64,000 nt of DNA, from assembly GCA_964645205.1 (NCBI GenBank), contig CAZYBO010000003.1, positions 248,001 through 312,000 of the forward strand, in the 5' to 3' direction. The notes beneath the pieces were generated by a model, which made no database searches, was not told the DNA's origin, and saw only the letters and a list, made by a program, of their open reading frames with translations. The translations under genes were made by a program, and so were the position numbers. The stretch is from CAZYBO01 sp964645205. GTDB taxonomy: Bacteria; Pseudomonadota; Alphaproteobacteria; Rickettsiales; SXRF01. This document shows positions 23,407-31,305 of the stretch, in pieces (within the stretch, counting starts at the first letter, position 1; each line of letters opens with the position of its first letter).

Positions 23407-24560
23407 CGTTTACCTATCCAATCGGTTAATGAGTCTCGTGTGGTTTTCGTGCCTACTATCGAATCGCTGATTGCGCTTTGCACCTTATCCAACCGCCTTT
23501 CAAAGTCGATCATGACTTGGCGTATCGCATTTTCATTCACGCCAAAGCCATCGGCCATACTTATTAGGTGTTTGGCTTTTAGGTCTATAATTTTCAAATT
23601 TGCCGTACCGCCAAGCGATAACTCAATTTGCATATATTCATATTGCACACCTGCCACCAAGTCGTATAGCGGGGTAAGGCGCAACCCATCCGGTCTGTGC
23701 ATCATGGCGAAGTTCTTAAAGTGCGCATCGGTGTTTCCGACGAGCAAACAGGCCAGTATGCGCCGATACAGGCGGTCGGCTTCCACGGGTATGCATTCCG
23801 GGGTGTTCATGATAAACTGGCCCATCTCCTCATACGCCCCATTATATTTATCACCCGATTTCTTACCAAGGAGTTGGTTAAACTCTTCAAAGTGCACCTT
23901 GCCTCCCGACTTGGTACGGTCAAAGCGCGGGACAATTAATGCTTCATCACTGACCGATTCAACGGAGGCAATCTCTAAGTCTACCACTTCATCATCTGGC
24001 AGCATGGTACGCACCGCTAGCGTGGTCAAGAATTCCAACTCGACGATACTACCAAGGTTTGCTGATGGCAGCTTGGCGATATGCGTACTCAATTCCCCGG
24101 CACGGGCAGGACGGTATTTCTTTCCTTCCTTCACCACGAACAGTTTACGCTGTACTCCCGATAACGAGGCGCGGCTGGTCAATGCCGCTATCGTGGCATC
24201 GTCATGGTCAATGTTTTTAGGAGTCCGGGGTTCCGGGTCAATGACCGATACTGCCCCTGCCAAGTCTGCCCCGTAACCAAGCAATAGCGAGAAGCGATCA
24301 TTAGGATTGACACCCAAGGCACGGGCTTGTGCGCTACTTAGCCAGCCTTCCGCTATCAGGTTATCGAAGAACGGATGCAACCCGGCTTCCGAGATGAACG
24401 AAGCTTTTTGCAGCGGCATGGAGAAAGCGATACGCTTTGCTTCTTTATTACCGAGATAGCTTTCATCATAAGTGAACGAGCATCTACCACCCGGCTCTTG
24501 TTGGAGTCGTCCAGCATATAAGTCCTGATAGTAGACTTTACCCCAAAGCGAATTAGCCAT
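23331..24560 (-). CDS. hipA: HipA-family serine/threonine kinase toxin
   Basis: HipA kinases phosphorylate a target (GltX in E. coli) and cause growth arrest and persistence. The protein is 409 aa. The N-subdomain is seen in MPLQKASFISEAGLHPFFDN. The ATP-loop region is ASLSGVQRKLFVV (131-143) and THIAKLP (159-165). The catalytic aspartate is D278 in VGNTDAHFKNFAM and the metal-binding D300 is in LTPLYDLV. All key residues look intact, so it should be active. No Shine-Dalgarno precedes ATG 24560; the sequence there is nearly pure A+T, so translation may be leaderless or weak. It is first in the operon, before hipB. Confidence 0.9.
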   Translation of the reverse strand: MANSLWGKVYYQDLYAGRLQQEPGGRCSFTYDESYLGNKEAKRIAFSMPLQKASFISEAGLHPFFDNLIAEGWLSSAQARALGVNPNDRFSLLLGYGADLAGAVSVIDPEPRTPKNIDHDDATIAALTSRASLSGVQRKLFVVKEGKKYRPARAGELSTHIAKLPSANLGSIVELEFLTTLAVRTMLPDDEVVDLEIASVESVSDEALIVPRFDRTKSGGKVHFEEFNQLLGKKSGDKYNGAYEEMGQFIMNTPECIPVEADRLYRRILACLLVGNTDAHFKNFAMMHRPDGLRLTPLYDLVAGVQYEYMQIELSLGGTANLKIIDLKAKHLISMADGFGVNENAIRQVMIDFERRLDKVQSAISDSIVGTKTTRDSLTDWIGKRWNGSYASTGQLLSKKQSKGAKPKS

Positions 24561-24850
24561 ATAATCTATACTTTATATTACTGGTTATATTTAGTTATTA
24601 TATAAACTATACTATATAATATATACTAAGTATAACTATACTATAAACTATAACTTATTATTAATTATAATATTATATTGAATATAAAGTATAGTATATA
24701 CAAAGCTATATATATAACTATATTATATAGCTTATAGGCTATATCTATTATCTTTATGTATATATTAAATATTATAGATTTACTTACCAAGTAAGTATAT
24801 ATAACCTATTATTATTTATATATATTATTATATACTATAATACTCCTACC
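24561..24850. other. Extreme AT-rich tract upstream of hipA
   Basis: About 290 bp with very few G or C bases, made of repeated ATATA, TATACTA and AACTATA words. A 14-nt inverted pair (CTATACTTTATATT at 24566-24579 and its complement at 24681-24694) flanks about 100 bp, and AACTATACTATA-type words recur between. There is no coding sequence. It directly abuts the hipA start. A small hairpin CTACC-TTCC-GGTAG follows at 24846-24859. The remaining bases to 25000 show nothing I can name. Confidence 0.75.
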
Positions 24851-25000
24851 TTCCGGTAGTTTTGAAACAGATATATCCCGGATAAATCGTCTTTCGGCTT
24901 CCTTTTACTAGGTACGAGGCACATTAGGCATTAATTCCCTGATAAATAATAAAAATATAGATATTCTGCGGAAACACACAGTATTACATTTCCGCCTGAA

Positions 25001-25204
25001 TTACTCCTCGGTTGGGTTAGGTCTTTTCTGTTCGGCAATGAATCGGTCATAGCGGTTCTTGCGCCATCGCCAGTGGAAATACAGTCCGGCGAAAATGGCC
25101 ATTCCGAAAGGGCTGGTGGCGGGTTCAGCAACACCAACAGAGCCGAGTATAACCACGGTGGCTATCCCCATCCAAACATACTTATCTGAGTTCGGACGCT
25201 GCAT
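25001..25204 (-). CDS. Small membrane protein (67 aa)
   Basis: Reads MQRPNSDKYVWMGIATVVIL, then GSVGVAEPATSPFGMAIFAG and LYFHWRWRKNRYDRF. There are one or two hydrophobic stretches (about 9-24 and 33-44) followed by a strongly basic segment, so it is an inner-membrane protein with a cytoplasmic tail. AGGGGGG lies 4-10 nt before the ATG. It follows the lipoprotein gene by 9 nt and is surely cotranscribed with it. I do not recognise a family. A lipoprotein plus small membrane protein pair could be lysis- or entry-exclusion-like, but that is a guess. Confidence 0.65.
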   Translation of the reverse strand: MQRPNSDKYVWMGIATVVILGSVGVAEPATSPFGMAIFAGLYFHWRWRKNRYDRFIAEQKRPNPTEE

Positions 25205-25213
25205 AATACCCCC

Positions 25214-25744
25214 CTATTGGCTCCGGCATTGCGTTGTACTGCCGTACCTTGAGCAGGTCGTATAAACAGGGCGGCGAGGCTCAAACCCCTCTAACGCTCT
25301 GGCAACCTTTGCCCTGTCCTCGGCATCCTGTGCGGCGTATCCCTGCCTTACTTCATCATCAAGACGAGTGACTTCTGCTTGCCATTCCGAAATAGCTAAC
25401 TGACCACGAGCTTCCACCTGCTCATATATGATTTTGCCTTGGCTATAGAGCGCGGCATTTTCTAAATTCGTATATAGCATTTTCTTCAATGGTTCAGGAT
25501 ATGGCGTGACTGGGACAACCTTCTCCTCAATGAGCTTGGTTATGCATTTCGTAGCTCGCAGATATTCTTTAGGCGAAACTGAACTGCTTGATTTTCCTTT
25601 AGTGCATTTGGGTTTCTCAGCATCCACTTGAGCTTGAGCATCGGTTACGGCTTTCCATTGAATTTCGAGATTGGTATCGTGCTGGCTGACACGACTTTGG
25701 CATCCCGCAATTGCCAGTAAAATTGTTATATAAATGATTTTCAT
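25214..25744 (-). CDS. Hypothetical lipoprotein (176 aa)
   Basis: The N-terminus MKIIYITILLAIAGCQSRVS is a lipoprotein signal with lipobox IAGC, cysteine 15 being lipidated. The mature part is helical and charged (EIQWKAVTDAQAQVDAEKPK, EVTRLDDEVRQGYAAQDAED) with four more cysteines, two of them near the C-terminus (YTTCSRYGSTTQCRSQ), which could form disulfides in the periplasm. GGGGAG precedes the ATG. It lies immediately after a structured leader with a terminator, so its expression may be attenuated. Family unknown. Confidence 0.7.
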   Translation of the reverse strand: MKIIYITILLAIAGCQSRVSQHDTNLEIQWKAVTDAQAQVDAEKPKCTKGKSSSSVSPKEYLRATKCITKLIEEKVVPVTPYPEPLKKMLYTNLENAALYSQGKIIYEQVEARGQLAISEWQAEVTRLDDEVRQGYAAQDAEDRAKVARALEGFEPRRPVYTTCSRYGSTTQCRSQ

Positions 25745-25761
25745 ACGCTCCCCGTCACCGT

Positions 25762-25797
25762 TAAAAACAATCGGCTACCAGATTTCTCTGGCAGCCG
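25762..25797 (-). terminator. Rho-independent terminator (possible attenuator) before the lipoprotein gene
   Basis: On the minus strand CGGCT-G-CCAGA, loop GAAA, TCTGG-T-AGCCG, followed by ATTGTTTTT. The stem is 10 bp with one internal mismatch, and the U-tract is clear. It ends the transcript of the structured leader about 20 nt before the lipoprotein start. The 5' side of the stem shares two bases with a segment that can pair with the upstream Shine-Dalgarno. Confidence 0.82.
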
Positions 25798-25803
25798 AGG
25801 AGT

Positions 25804-25854
25804 TTAGAACCGTCCAGTGAACGGCGCAGCGTATTCACGCTTACGCGCTGTCAT
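25804..25854 (-). CDS. Possible 16-residue leader peptide
   Basis: MTARKREYAAPFTGRF is encoded after a perfect AGGAGG (25864-25869) with 9-nt spacing, the strongest ribosome site in the island. The ORF is enclosed by a 7-bp helix that would hide this ribosome site, and its stop codon lies 7 nt before the terminator stem. This resembles leader peptides of attenuators, although no run of one regulatory amino acid is present (three arginines, two alanines). It could instead be an independent small protein. Confidence 0.4.
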   Translation of the reverse strand: MTARKREYAAPFTGRF

Positions 25855-26006
25855 ATTCCGCTGCCTCCTCGACCCTAAGGTGAGAAAGCAACGTCATTGG
25901 TGACGGCCTGACGTTGTCGTAAGGCCGCACTGGAAGGGGTTCTAACGCCCCGAAGATTCCAACACGGAACCTCTGCCACCCACGCTAAGGTAGGGGCAGT
26001 ATTGCG

Positions 26007-27626
26007 TCAATCGCTATTGATAACGATTCTGGCAGGGTCAAACTTGTCCATCGCCTCTTTAAGCTGCTGGATGGTGTACCCTTCCTTGAAATACACCTGT
26101 TGCGAAGTACCGCTGCGCTCATGCCCGATGATGGTATGCACGATAGGCTCCGGCACTCCGGCCTGATACAAGCAGGTATTCGCTGTATGCCGCAAAGAGT
26201 GGAACACCAGTTCCTTGCGTTTAATGCCGAGTGCTGGCAACAGCACTTGGTTGAAGTAGTGACCTAGCTTTTTGCCGTACCCATTCTTCTTGTCATAAGT
26301 CAGTTCGTGTAGGAAACGGGTCTGCCCTGCACTGCGTAGGCGTTCTATTTCTTCAAGAATGCCAAGATCAAGCAGTGCTTTGTGTATAGGCACAAGGCGA
26401 CGAGCGGCAGGAGTTTTTAGCTTTTTATTATCGCCCTCATCGTTCATGTGGAAATACCAGATGCCATCTTTCTGTTTGATGTCATCAAGTGCAATCTGCG
26501 CTACCTCGTTCAATCTTGCGCCCGTGTACATACCGATAAGCGTTCCCCACTTTCGATAGTGTTTCGCCTCGCCTTCAATAGCTGCCTGAATCATCTTAAT
26601 CTGATCGGCATTAAAGGGCTTACGCGCAACCTCGCCTTTCTTCTTCCTGTCCACAGTAGCTTTCACTTTTGCAAAGGGATTGTCATTCACCATCCCCTCG
26701 TCCATGCACCACTGATATAATGCGCTATAGGCATTCAGATACTTCTGTACTGTCACTGCCGAAAGCCTTTCCAAGCCTTCTATACCGACAGCTTCCATCA
26801 GCGATTTACCCCGCAGTTGAGGATTTTTATTCAGGTTCTTTGGCAGTTGCTTGATTAGGTCGCGGATCTCTCGCGCCTTCATCAAGTCCATATCCGCGAT
26901 AAGGTAATCTTTGCCAAGGGCATCAACCAGCACAGCGAACTTGGCTTGCTTATCGTTCTTGGTATTATCGTCCCATGCCTCATCGTTCACATGCGCGGCG
27001 ATGAATTGCTGTATGGTCTTTTCCAACGTATGCAGCCCTGCATTTCGAGGCTTAGCTGGTTGCGTTACTGCTGCCTGTTCTGTCTGCGTGAAGGTGAACT
27101 CACTCGTAAGCTGGTTGGCATATTGCACAACTTCTTTGCAGTAATGTGGTATCGCTGACCGATAGACCTGCTGTAAGCGCGCCCATTCAGGGTCACTTTC
27201 ATCAATCGGCAAATCCATCTTTTTACAGATACGGCTTAGGGCTTTCGTTTCCTCCTCCGTACCGTTATGCGTCTCCCAGAATGCCTTAGGGTCTTCGGCT
27301 ATCATCCAATAAACAGCCAGTTCTTTAGGGTTCACTCCGTGCCAGTTCATCCCCTCCTTAGCTTCTTCTAAAGCCCGTTGAAGGTAGGTTTGCACCAGCG
27401 CCTTTATCTCTATGAAATCCATGCCCTGTAGCCTCGGATGCTTAATCAGCCATGCGGCAGCATAGGATAATCCTCTGGCGAGGTACAACGCTTCCTGCGG
27501 CTCTCTAGTGCCGAGGGATAGCTTGATGTAACGGCGCTTGCTGTCTGGCATCAGGCGCAACGGCAGCGGCCAGCGGAAATGAAAGATGCAATGTTCGGAG
27601 CGGATTAAATAGGTCGGATTCTGCAT
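26007..27626 (-). CDS. int: Tyrosine-recombinase integrase of the tRNA-Ala island
   Basis: A 539-aa phage-type integrase. The first 200 residues are an extended N-terminal region with a core of LRLMPDSKRRYIKLSLGTRE type, then a SAM-like core-binding domain (about 200-320). The catalytic domain has R371 in YTGARLNEVAQI, H476/R479/H480 in FHSLRHTANTCLY, H502 in IIGHERSG and Y512 in QQVYFKEGY, all intact. It starts 66 nt from tRNA-Ala and is transcribed away from it. The upstream gap holds a TGGGA-G-TCCCA palindrome (27641-27651). It is unrelated in detail to the tRNA-Pro integrase, so the two islands arose separately. Confidence 0.93.
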   Translation of the reverse strand: MQNPTYLIRSEHCIFHFRWPLPLRLMPDSKRRYIKLSLGTREPQEALYLARGLSYAAAWLIKHPRLQGMDFIEIKALVQTYLQRALEEAKEGMNWHGVNPKELAVYWMIAEDPKAFWETHNGTEEETKALSRICKKMDLPIDESDPEWARLQQVYRSAIPHYCKEVVQYANQLTSEFTFTQTEQAAVTQPAKPRNAGLHTLEKTIQQFIAAHVNDEAWDDNTKNDKQAKFAVLVDALGKDYLIADMDLMKAREIRDLIKQLPKNLNKNPQLRGKSLMEAVGIEGLERLSAVTVQKYLNAYSALYQWCMDEGMVNDNPFAKVKATVDRKKKGEVARKPFNADQIKMIQAAIEGEAKHYRKWGTLIGMYTGARLNEVAQIALDDIKQKDGIWYFHMNDEGDNKKLKTPAARRLVPIHKALLDLGILEEIERLRSAGQTRFLHELTYDKKNGYGKKLGHYFNQVLLPALGIKRKELVFHSLRHTANTCLYQAGVPEPIVHTIIGHERSGTSQQVYFKEGYTIQQLKEAMDKFDPARIVINSD

Positions 27627-27689
27627 AGGATTGTCCCTGTTGGGAGTCCCAGAACCAGAACTAAGATATAAAGGCTTGAGTTATAAAGT

Positions 27690-27708
27690 AATGGTGGAGG
27701 CGACAGGA
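27690..27708. repeat. Right attachment site (attR) within the tRNA-Ala 3' end
   Basis: Second copy of the 19-bp repeat AATGGTGGAGGCGACAGGA. It covers the last 17 nt of tRNA-Ala, including CCA, plus two bases outside it. The element therefore preserved an intact tRNA gene when it inserted. Confidence 0.88.
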
Positions 27709-27767
27709 ATCGAACCTGCGACATCTTGAATGCAAATCAAGTGCTCTACCAACTGAGCTACGCCCCC
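27692..27767 (-). tRNA. tRNA-Ala (TGC anticodon)
   Basis: A 76-nt cloverleaf with encoded CCA. The acceptor stem GGGGGCG/CGCCTCC contains the G3-U70 pair that identifies alanine tRNA. The anticodon loop is TTTGCAT (anticodon TGC), and the T-arm reads CGCAGGTTCGATTCCTG. It is the attachment site of the 6.1-kb island. Confidence 0.96.
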
Positions 27768-27868
27768 ACAGGCGGAAATGGCCTTGGAAAGTGCCGGAAA
27801 GTTAGTCATACGGGCGGCAGAGTCAAGTATTATTTGCGCGCGCGGTGCGAAAGAGGCGGCCGGGCGAC

Positions 27869-28168
27869 TTAATTATCAATAATATGCGTCAGGCGCTTGA
27901 TGGAGTCGTTGAGCTTGCCGTAGATCGTGGATGCGACATGGTGGAGGTCGTCATACTGGTAGCGGAGCTGGGCGATGGCGTTGTTTAAGTTTTCGCGTTC
28001 GCCTTTGAGGGCTTCGTTTTCGTGCTCAAATATGCTGATTTGCTGGGCGTAGCGCTCCTCATGGGCGCCGGTGGCGGGCATGTGGCGGAGGTTGCCTTCC
28101 AGCCGGTCGAGGGCGGAGACGAGGCGCTCGGTGGCGCGATAGATCGGGTGTTGGGCGTTTTTAGTCAT
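27869..28168 (-). CDS. Small coiled-coil protein (DUF4164-like)
   Basis: From ATG 28168 it reads MTKNAQHPIYRATERLVSAL, DRLEGNLRHM, then a heptad-rich stretch IFEHENEALKGERENLNNAI and AQLRYQYDDLHHVASTIYGK. DUF4164 proteins are short alphaproteobacterial coiled coils found divergent from tkt and often near zapA, which fits this position. The frame stays open to an ATG at 28267, adding 33 residues, and that longer form would overlap the tkt leader. ATG 28168 has a weak GGAAA upstream. A role with cell division proteins is possible from context only. Confidence 0.65.
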   Translation of the reverse strand: MTKNAQHPIYRATERLVSALDRLEGNLRHMPATGAHEERYAQQISIFEHENEALKGERENLNNAIAQLRYQYDDLHHVASTIYGKLNDSIKRLTHIIDN

Positions 28169-28300
28169 TTCTGGGGTGTTTCCGGATTCTTTTTTATTGA
28201 GAAGTTCGCGGGCGTGTGCTTGATACATAGGCGAAATCCACCTGACTGAAACTACTTGGTCATTCATAACACGCCGCGTACAAAATTAAAGTCTTTTATC

Positions 28301-30304
28301 ATGCCCGCTATGACCGCCACCATCGCCTCCCCCGCCGTATCATACAAAGACATGGCTAACGCCATCCGCGCGCTCGCCATGGACTCCGTCGAAAAAGCCA
28401 ATTCCGGGCACCCCGGCATGCCGATGGGCATGGCCGATGTCGCCGCCGTGCTGTACGGCGAATTTCTGGCGTTCGACCCGAAACACCCGCACTGGCCGAA
28501 CCGCGACCGCTTCATTTTATCCGCCGGTCACGGCTCGATGCTGCAATACGCGCTGCTCTACCTCACCGGCTACGAGGACATGACGCTCGACGAACTCAAA
28601 AATTTCCGCCAGCTCGGGGCGAAAACCGCCGGCCACCCGGAATACGGTCACGCCACCGGTATCGAAACCACCACCGGGCCGCTCGGTCAGGGATTGGCGA
28701 ACGCAGTCGGCATGGCGCTTGCAGAACGCTTGCAGGCGGCGCGTTTCGGCAGCATCGTCGATCATACCATTTACACCATCGCGGGCGACGGCTGCCTCAT
28801 GGAAGGCATCAGCCAGGAAGCGATTTCGCTCGCCGGGCATTTGCAGCTTTCCAAGCTCGTCGTGCTGTTCGACGACAATAAAATCAGCATCGACGGCCCC
28901 ACCAGCCTCACCACCTCCGAAGACACGCTGAAGCGTTTTGAATCGAGCGGCTGGCATGTGCAGCAGATCGACGGGCACGACCACAGCGCGATTGCGCTCG
29001 CCATCAAAGCGGCCAAGCAATCCGACAAACCGTCGCTCATCGCCTGCCGCACCGTAATCGGCTACGGCGCGCCCACCAAGGGCGGCACCGCGGGCTGCCA
29101 CGGCTCACCGCTGGGGAAAACCGAAATCGCCGCCGCGCGTGAAAAACTCATGTGGCCGCACGCCGCGTTCGACATTCCCGCCGACATTCTCGACGCATGG
29201 CGCGCGCTCGGCAAACGCGGACACGATGAATACCACCGCTGGCTTGGCCGCTATAACGCCGAGCCGAAAGAAAAGCGCGCTGAGTTCGAGCGCGTGCTCA
29301 GCAAAGAATTGCCCGCAGGCTGGGCGGAAGCGTTCAAGGCGCATAAACGCAAGATCGCAGAGAGCAAGCCCAACGAAGCCACGCGCAAATCGTCGGAGAA
29401 TTTCCTGGAAGCCATCGTACCCGCCATCCCGGAAATGATCGGCGGCTCGGCGGATCTCACCGGCTCGAACAATACCAAAACCAAGGCGATGAAGCCCGTC
29501 ACCGCCAAGGATTTTAGCGGCAGCTACCTGTATTACGGCGTGCGCGAACACGCGATGGGTGCGATCATGAACGGCATGAGCCTGCATGGAGGATTCATCC
29601 CTTACGGCGGCACGTTCTTAGTATTCACCGACTATTGCCGCCCCGCGATCCGCCTGTCCGCGCTCATGAACCAGCGCGTGATCTACGTCATGACGCACGA
29701 TTCCATCGGCCTCGGCGAAGACGGCCCCACGCACCAGCCGGTAGAGCATCTTGCATCCTTGCGCGCGATTCCGAACTTGCATGTGTTCCGCCCCGCCGAC
29801 GCCACGGAAACTGCCGAATGCTGGGCGCTGGCGCTGTCGATGAAAGACGCGCCATCGGTATTGTCGCTCACGCGCCAGAACCTGCCCACCTTGCGCGAAA
29901 CCTACACGGATGAGAATCTCTGCGCGCGCGGCGGGTATATTTTATCCGACGCGAAAGACGCCAAAGCCACTCTCATCGCCACCGGCTCGGAAGTTTCTCT
30001 CGCCGTCGACGCCCAGAAAAAACTCGCGGAAAAAGGCATTGCAGCGCGTGTCGTCTCCCTGCCCTGCTGGGAATTGTTCGACGCGCAACCGGCATCCTAC
30101 CGCGAATCCGTGCTCGGCAAAAACACCTTCAAACTCGCCATCGAAGCCGCCTCTGGTTTCGGTTGGGAGCGCTATACCGGCACGGACGGCGCGTTTATCG
30201 GCATGAACAGCTTCGGCGCGTCAGCACCCGCACCTGATCTGTACAAGCATTTCGGGATTACGGCGGAAGCAGTCGTGGACGCTGTAATGAAGAGGAAGCC
30301 ATGA
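28301..30304 (+). CDS. tkt: Transketolase
   Basis: TPP enzyme that moves two-carbon units between sugar phosphates in the pentose phosphate pathway and Calvin cycle. From ATG 28301 it has 667 aa, the usual length. Motifs: MDSVEKANSGHPGMPMGMAD, DRFILSAGHGSMLQYALLYL, GPLGQGLANAVGMALAE, the TPP motif GDGCLMEG through DDNKIS, and YYGVREHAMGAIMNGM carrying the catalytic glutamate. An ATG at 28310 is an alternative start. The stop overlaps the gap start by 4 nt, opening a tkt-gap-pgk-orf-fba operon. Confidence 0.96.
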   Translation: MPAMTATIASPAVSYKDMANAIRALAMDSVEKANSGHPGMPMGMADVAAVLYGEFLAFDPKHPHWPNRDRFILSAGHGSMLQYALLYLTGYEDMTLDELKNFRQLGAKTAGHPEYGHATGIETTTGPLGQGLANAVGMALAERLQAARFGSIVDHTIYTIAGDGCLMEGISQEAISLAGHLQLSKLVVLFDDNKISIDGPTSLTTSEDTLKRFESSGWHVQQIDGHDHSAIALAIKAAKQSDKPSLIACRTVIGYGAPTKGGTAGCHGSPLGKTEIAAAREKLMWPHAAFDIPADILDAWRALGKRGHDEYHRWLGRYNAEPKEKRAEFERVLSKELPAGWAEAFKAHKRKIAESKPNEATRKSSENFLEAIVPAIPEMIGGSADLTGSNNTKTKAMKPVTAKDFSGSYLYYGVREHAMGAIMNGMSLHGGFIPYGGTFLVFTDYCRPAIRLSALMNQRVIYVMTHDSIGLGEDGPTHQPVEHLASLRAIPNLHVFRPADATETAECWALALSMKDAPSVLSLTRQNLPTLRETYTDENLCARGGYILSDAKDAKATLIATGSEVSLAVDAQKKLAEKGIAARVVSLPCWELFDAQPASYRESVLGKNTFKLAIEAASGFGWERYTGTDGAFIGMNSFGASAPAPDLYKHFGITAEAVVDAVMKRKP

Positions 30305-31305
30305 CCATACGCATCGGCATCAACGGATTGGGACGCATCGGGCGCTGCGTAGCGCGCGCGGTGTATGAATCCGGCGCGAAAGACATCGAACTCGTCGCGG
30401 TCAACGGCCCGGCAGCGGTGGATACGCATGTGCACCTCCTGCAATACGATTCAGTGCATGGGCGCTTTCCGTACGAAGTGAAAGCGGACGGTGAGAACCT
30501 CTCCATCAACGGCAAAATCGTAAAGCTGTTCCGCGAACGCGATCCTAAGAACATACCCTGGGGGGGTATGGGCATCGACCTTGTGCTGGAATGCACCGGA
30601 AAATTCAACAAAAAATCGGAAGCCGCACAGCACCTCGCCACCGGCATCAAAAAAGTGCTGGTTTCCGCGCCGGCGGAAGATGCGGACTCCACCATCGTAT
30701 ACGGCGTGAACAACGCGATGCTGAAGAAAACGCACGAAGTCGTCTCGGTAGGATCGTGCACCACCAACGCGTTAGCGCCGGTTGTTAAAGTGCTGCATGA
30801 AGCGATCGGCATCGAGTCGGGCTTCATGACCACCATCCACGCCTACACGGGCGACCAGAATTTAGTGGATTCCAGCCACAAGGATTTACGCCGCGCCAGA
30901 AGCGCCGCGCTGTCCATGATTCCCACCAGCACGGGCGCGGCCAAAACCATCGGCCTTATCCTGCCCGAACTGAAAGGCAAGCTTGATGGTGTTTCCATCC
31001 GCGTGCCGGTGCCGAACGTATCGCTGGTCGATTTGACGTTTACCGCCAGCCGCGACACCACGAAAGACGAGATCAACGACGCGCTGAAAAAAGCGTCGCA
31101 AGGTGCGCTGAAAGGTGTGCTCGGCATCTCCACCGCGCCGCTGGTATCCATCGACTACACCCACACCACCGACAGCAGCATCGCCGACTTAACCGGCACC
31201 TACGTCACCGGCAAACGCCTATGCCGCGTGGCCGCATGGTACGACAATGAGTGGGCGTTCTCCTGCCGCATGCTCGACGTAGCGCGGCTCTGGGCAGGGC
31301 TATGA
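30301..31305 (+). CDS. gap: Glyceraldehyde-3-phosphate dehydrogenase
   Basis: Oxidises glyceraldehyde 3-phosphate to 1,3-bisphosphoglycerate, reversibly. GINGLGRIGR (6-15) binds the cofactor, C153 in VGSCTTNALAP is the nucleophile, and SALSMIPTSTGAAK and WYDNEWAFSCRM are conserved. The residue after VAVN is G36; NAD-specific enzymes have aspartate at this site (VAIND in E. coli GapA), whereas NADP-preferring GapB types have a small residue. This suggests NADP use, but other positions also matter. 334 aa. It overlaps both tkt and pgk by 4 nt (ATGA). Confidence 0.95.
   Translation: MTIRIGINGLGRIGRCVARAVYESGAKDIELVAVNGPAAVDTHVHLLQYDSVHGRFPYEVKADGENLSINGKIVKLFRERDPKNIPWGGMGIDLVLECTGKFNKKSEAAQHLATGIKKVLVSAPAEDADSTIVYGVNNAMLKKTHEVVSVGSCTTNALAPVVKVLHEAIGIESGFMTTIHAYTGDQNLVDSSHKDLRRARSAALSMIPTSTGAAKTIGLILPELKGKLDGVSIRVPVPNVSLVDLTFTASRDTTKDEINDALKKASQGALKGVLGISTAPLVSIDYTHTTDSSIADLTGTYVTGKRLCRVAAWYDNEWAFSCRMLDVARLWAGL

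Larger units (their letters stand above)
25762..26006 (-). ncRNA. Structured leader or small RNA of the tRNA-Ala island
   Basis: The 245 nt after the integrase stop are GC-richer than the rest of the island and full of complementary segments. They include CAACGTCA/TGACGTTG (25889-25896 with 25909-25916), GGGG/CCCC (25936-25939 with 25948-25951) extended by TGGAA/TTCCA, CTGCC/GGCAG (25973-25977 with 25995-25999), CCGT/ACGG (25810-25813 with 25821-25824) and CGAGGAG/CTCCTCG (25796-25802 with 25865-25871). A terminator ends it. It could be an independent small RNA or the attenuated leader of the lipoprotein operon. I recognise no known RNA family. Confidence 0.55.
21593..27708. mobile_element. 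Genomic island integrated in tRNA-Ala (6.1 kb)
   Basis: Bounded by a 19-bp direct repeat, with a 539-aa integrase beside the tRNA. Contents from left: a GrlR-like gene, a DUF6680-like membrane protein, hipB and hipA, an extremely AT-rich tract, a small membrane protein, a lipoprotein, a structured leader, int. Base composition is clearly lower in GC than the flanking core genes. No conjugation, replication or capsid genes are present, so it is a small island that would depend on help to move. Confidence 0.85.

Noticed and set aside
24931..25137. A 68-codon minus-strand frame overlapping the small membrane protein gene
   Set aside because: It lies in another frame of the 67-aa gene, which has the better ribosome site, hydrophobic pattern and operon position.
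25762..26006. tmRNA, 6S RNA or retron ncRNA for the structured leader
   Set aside because: No tRNA-like ends or tag ending in LAA, no long central-bubble hairpin of 6S type, and no reverse transcriptase gene nearby.
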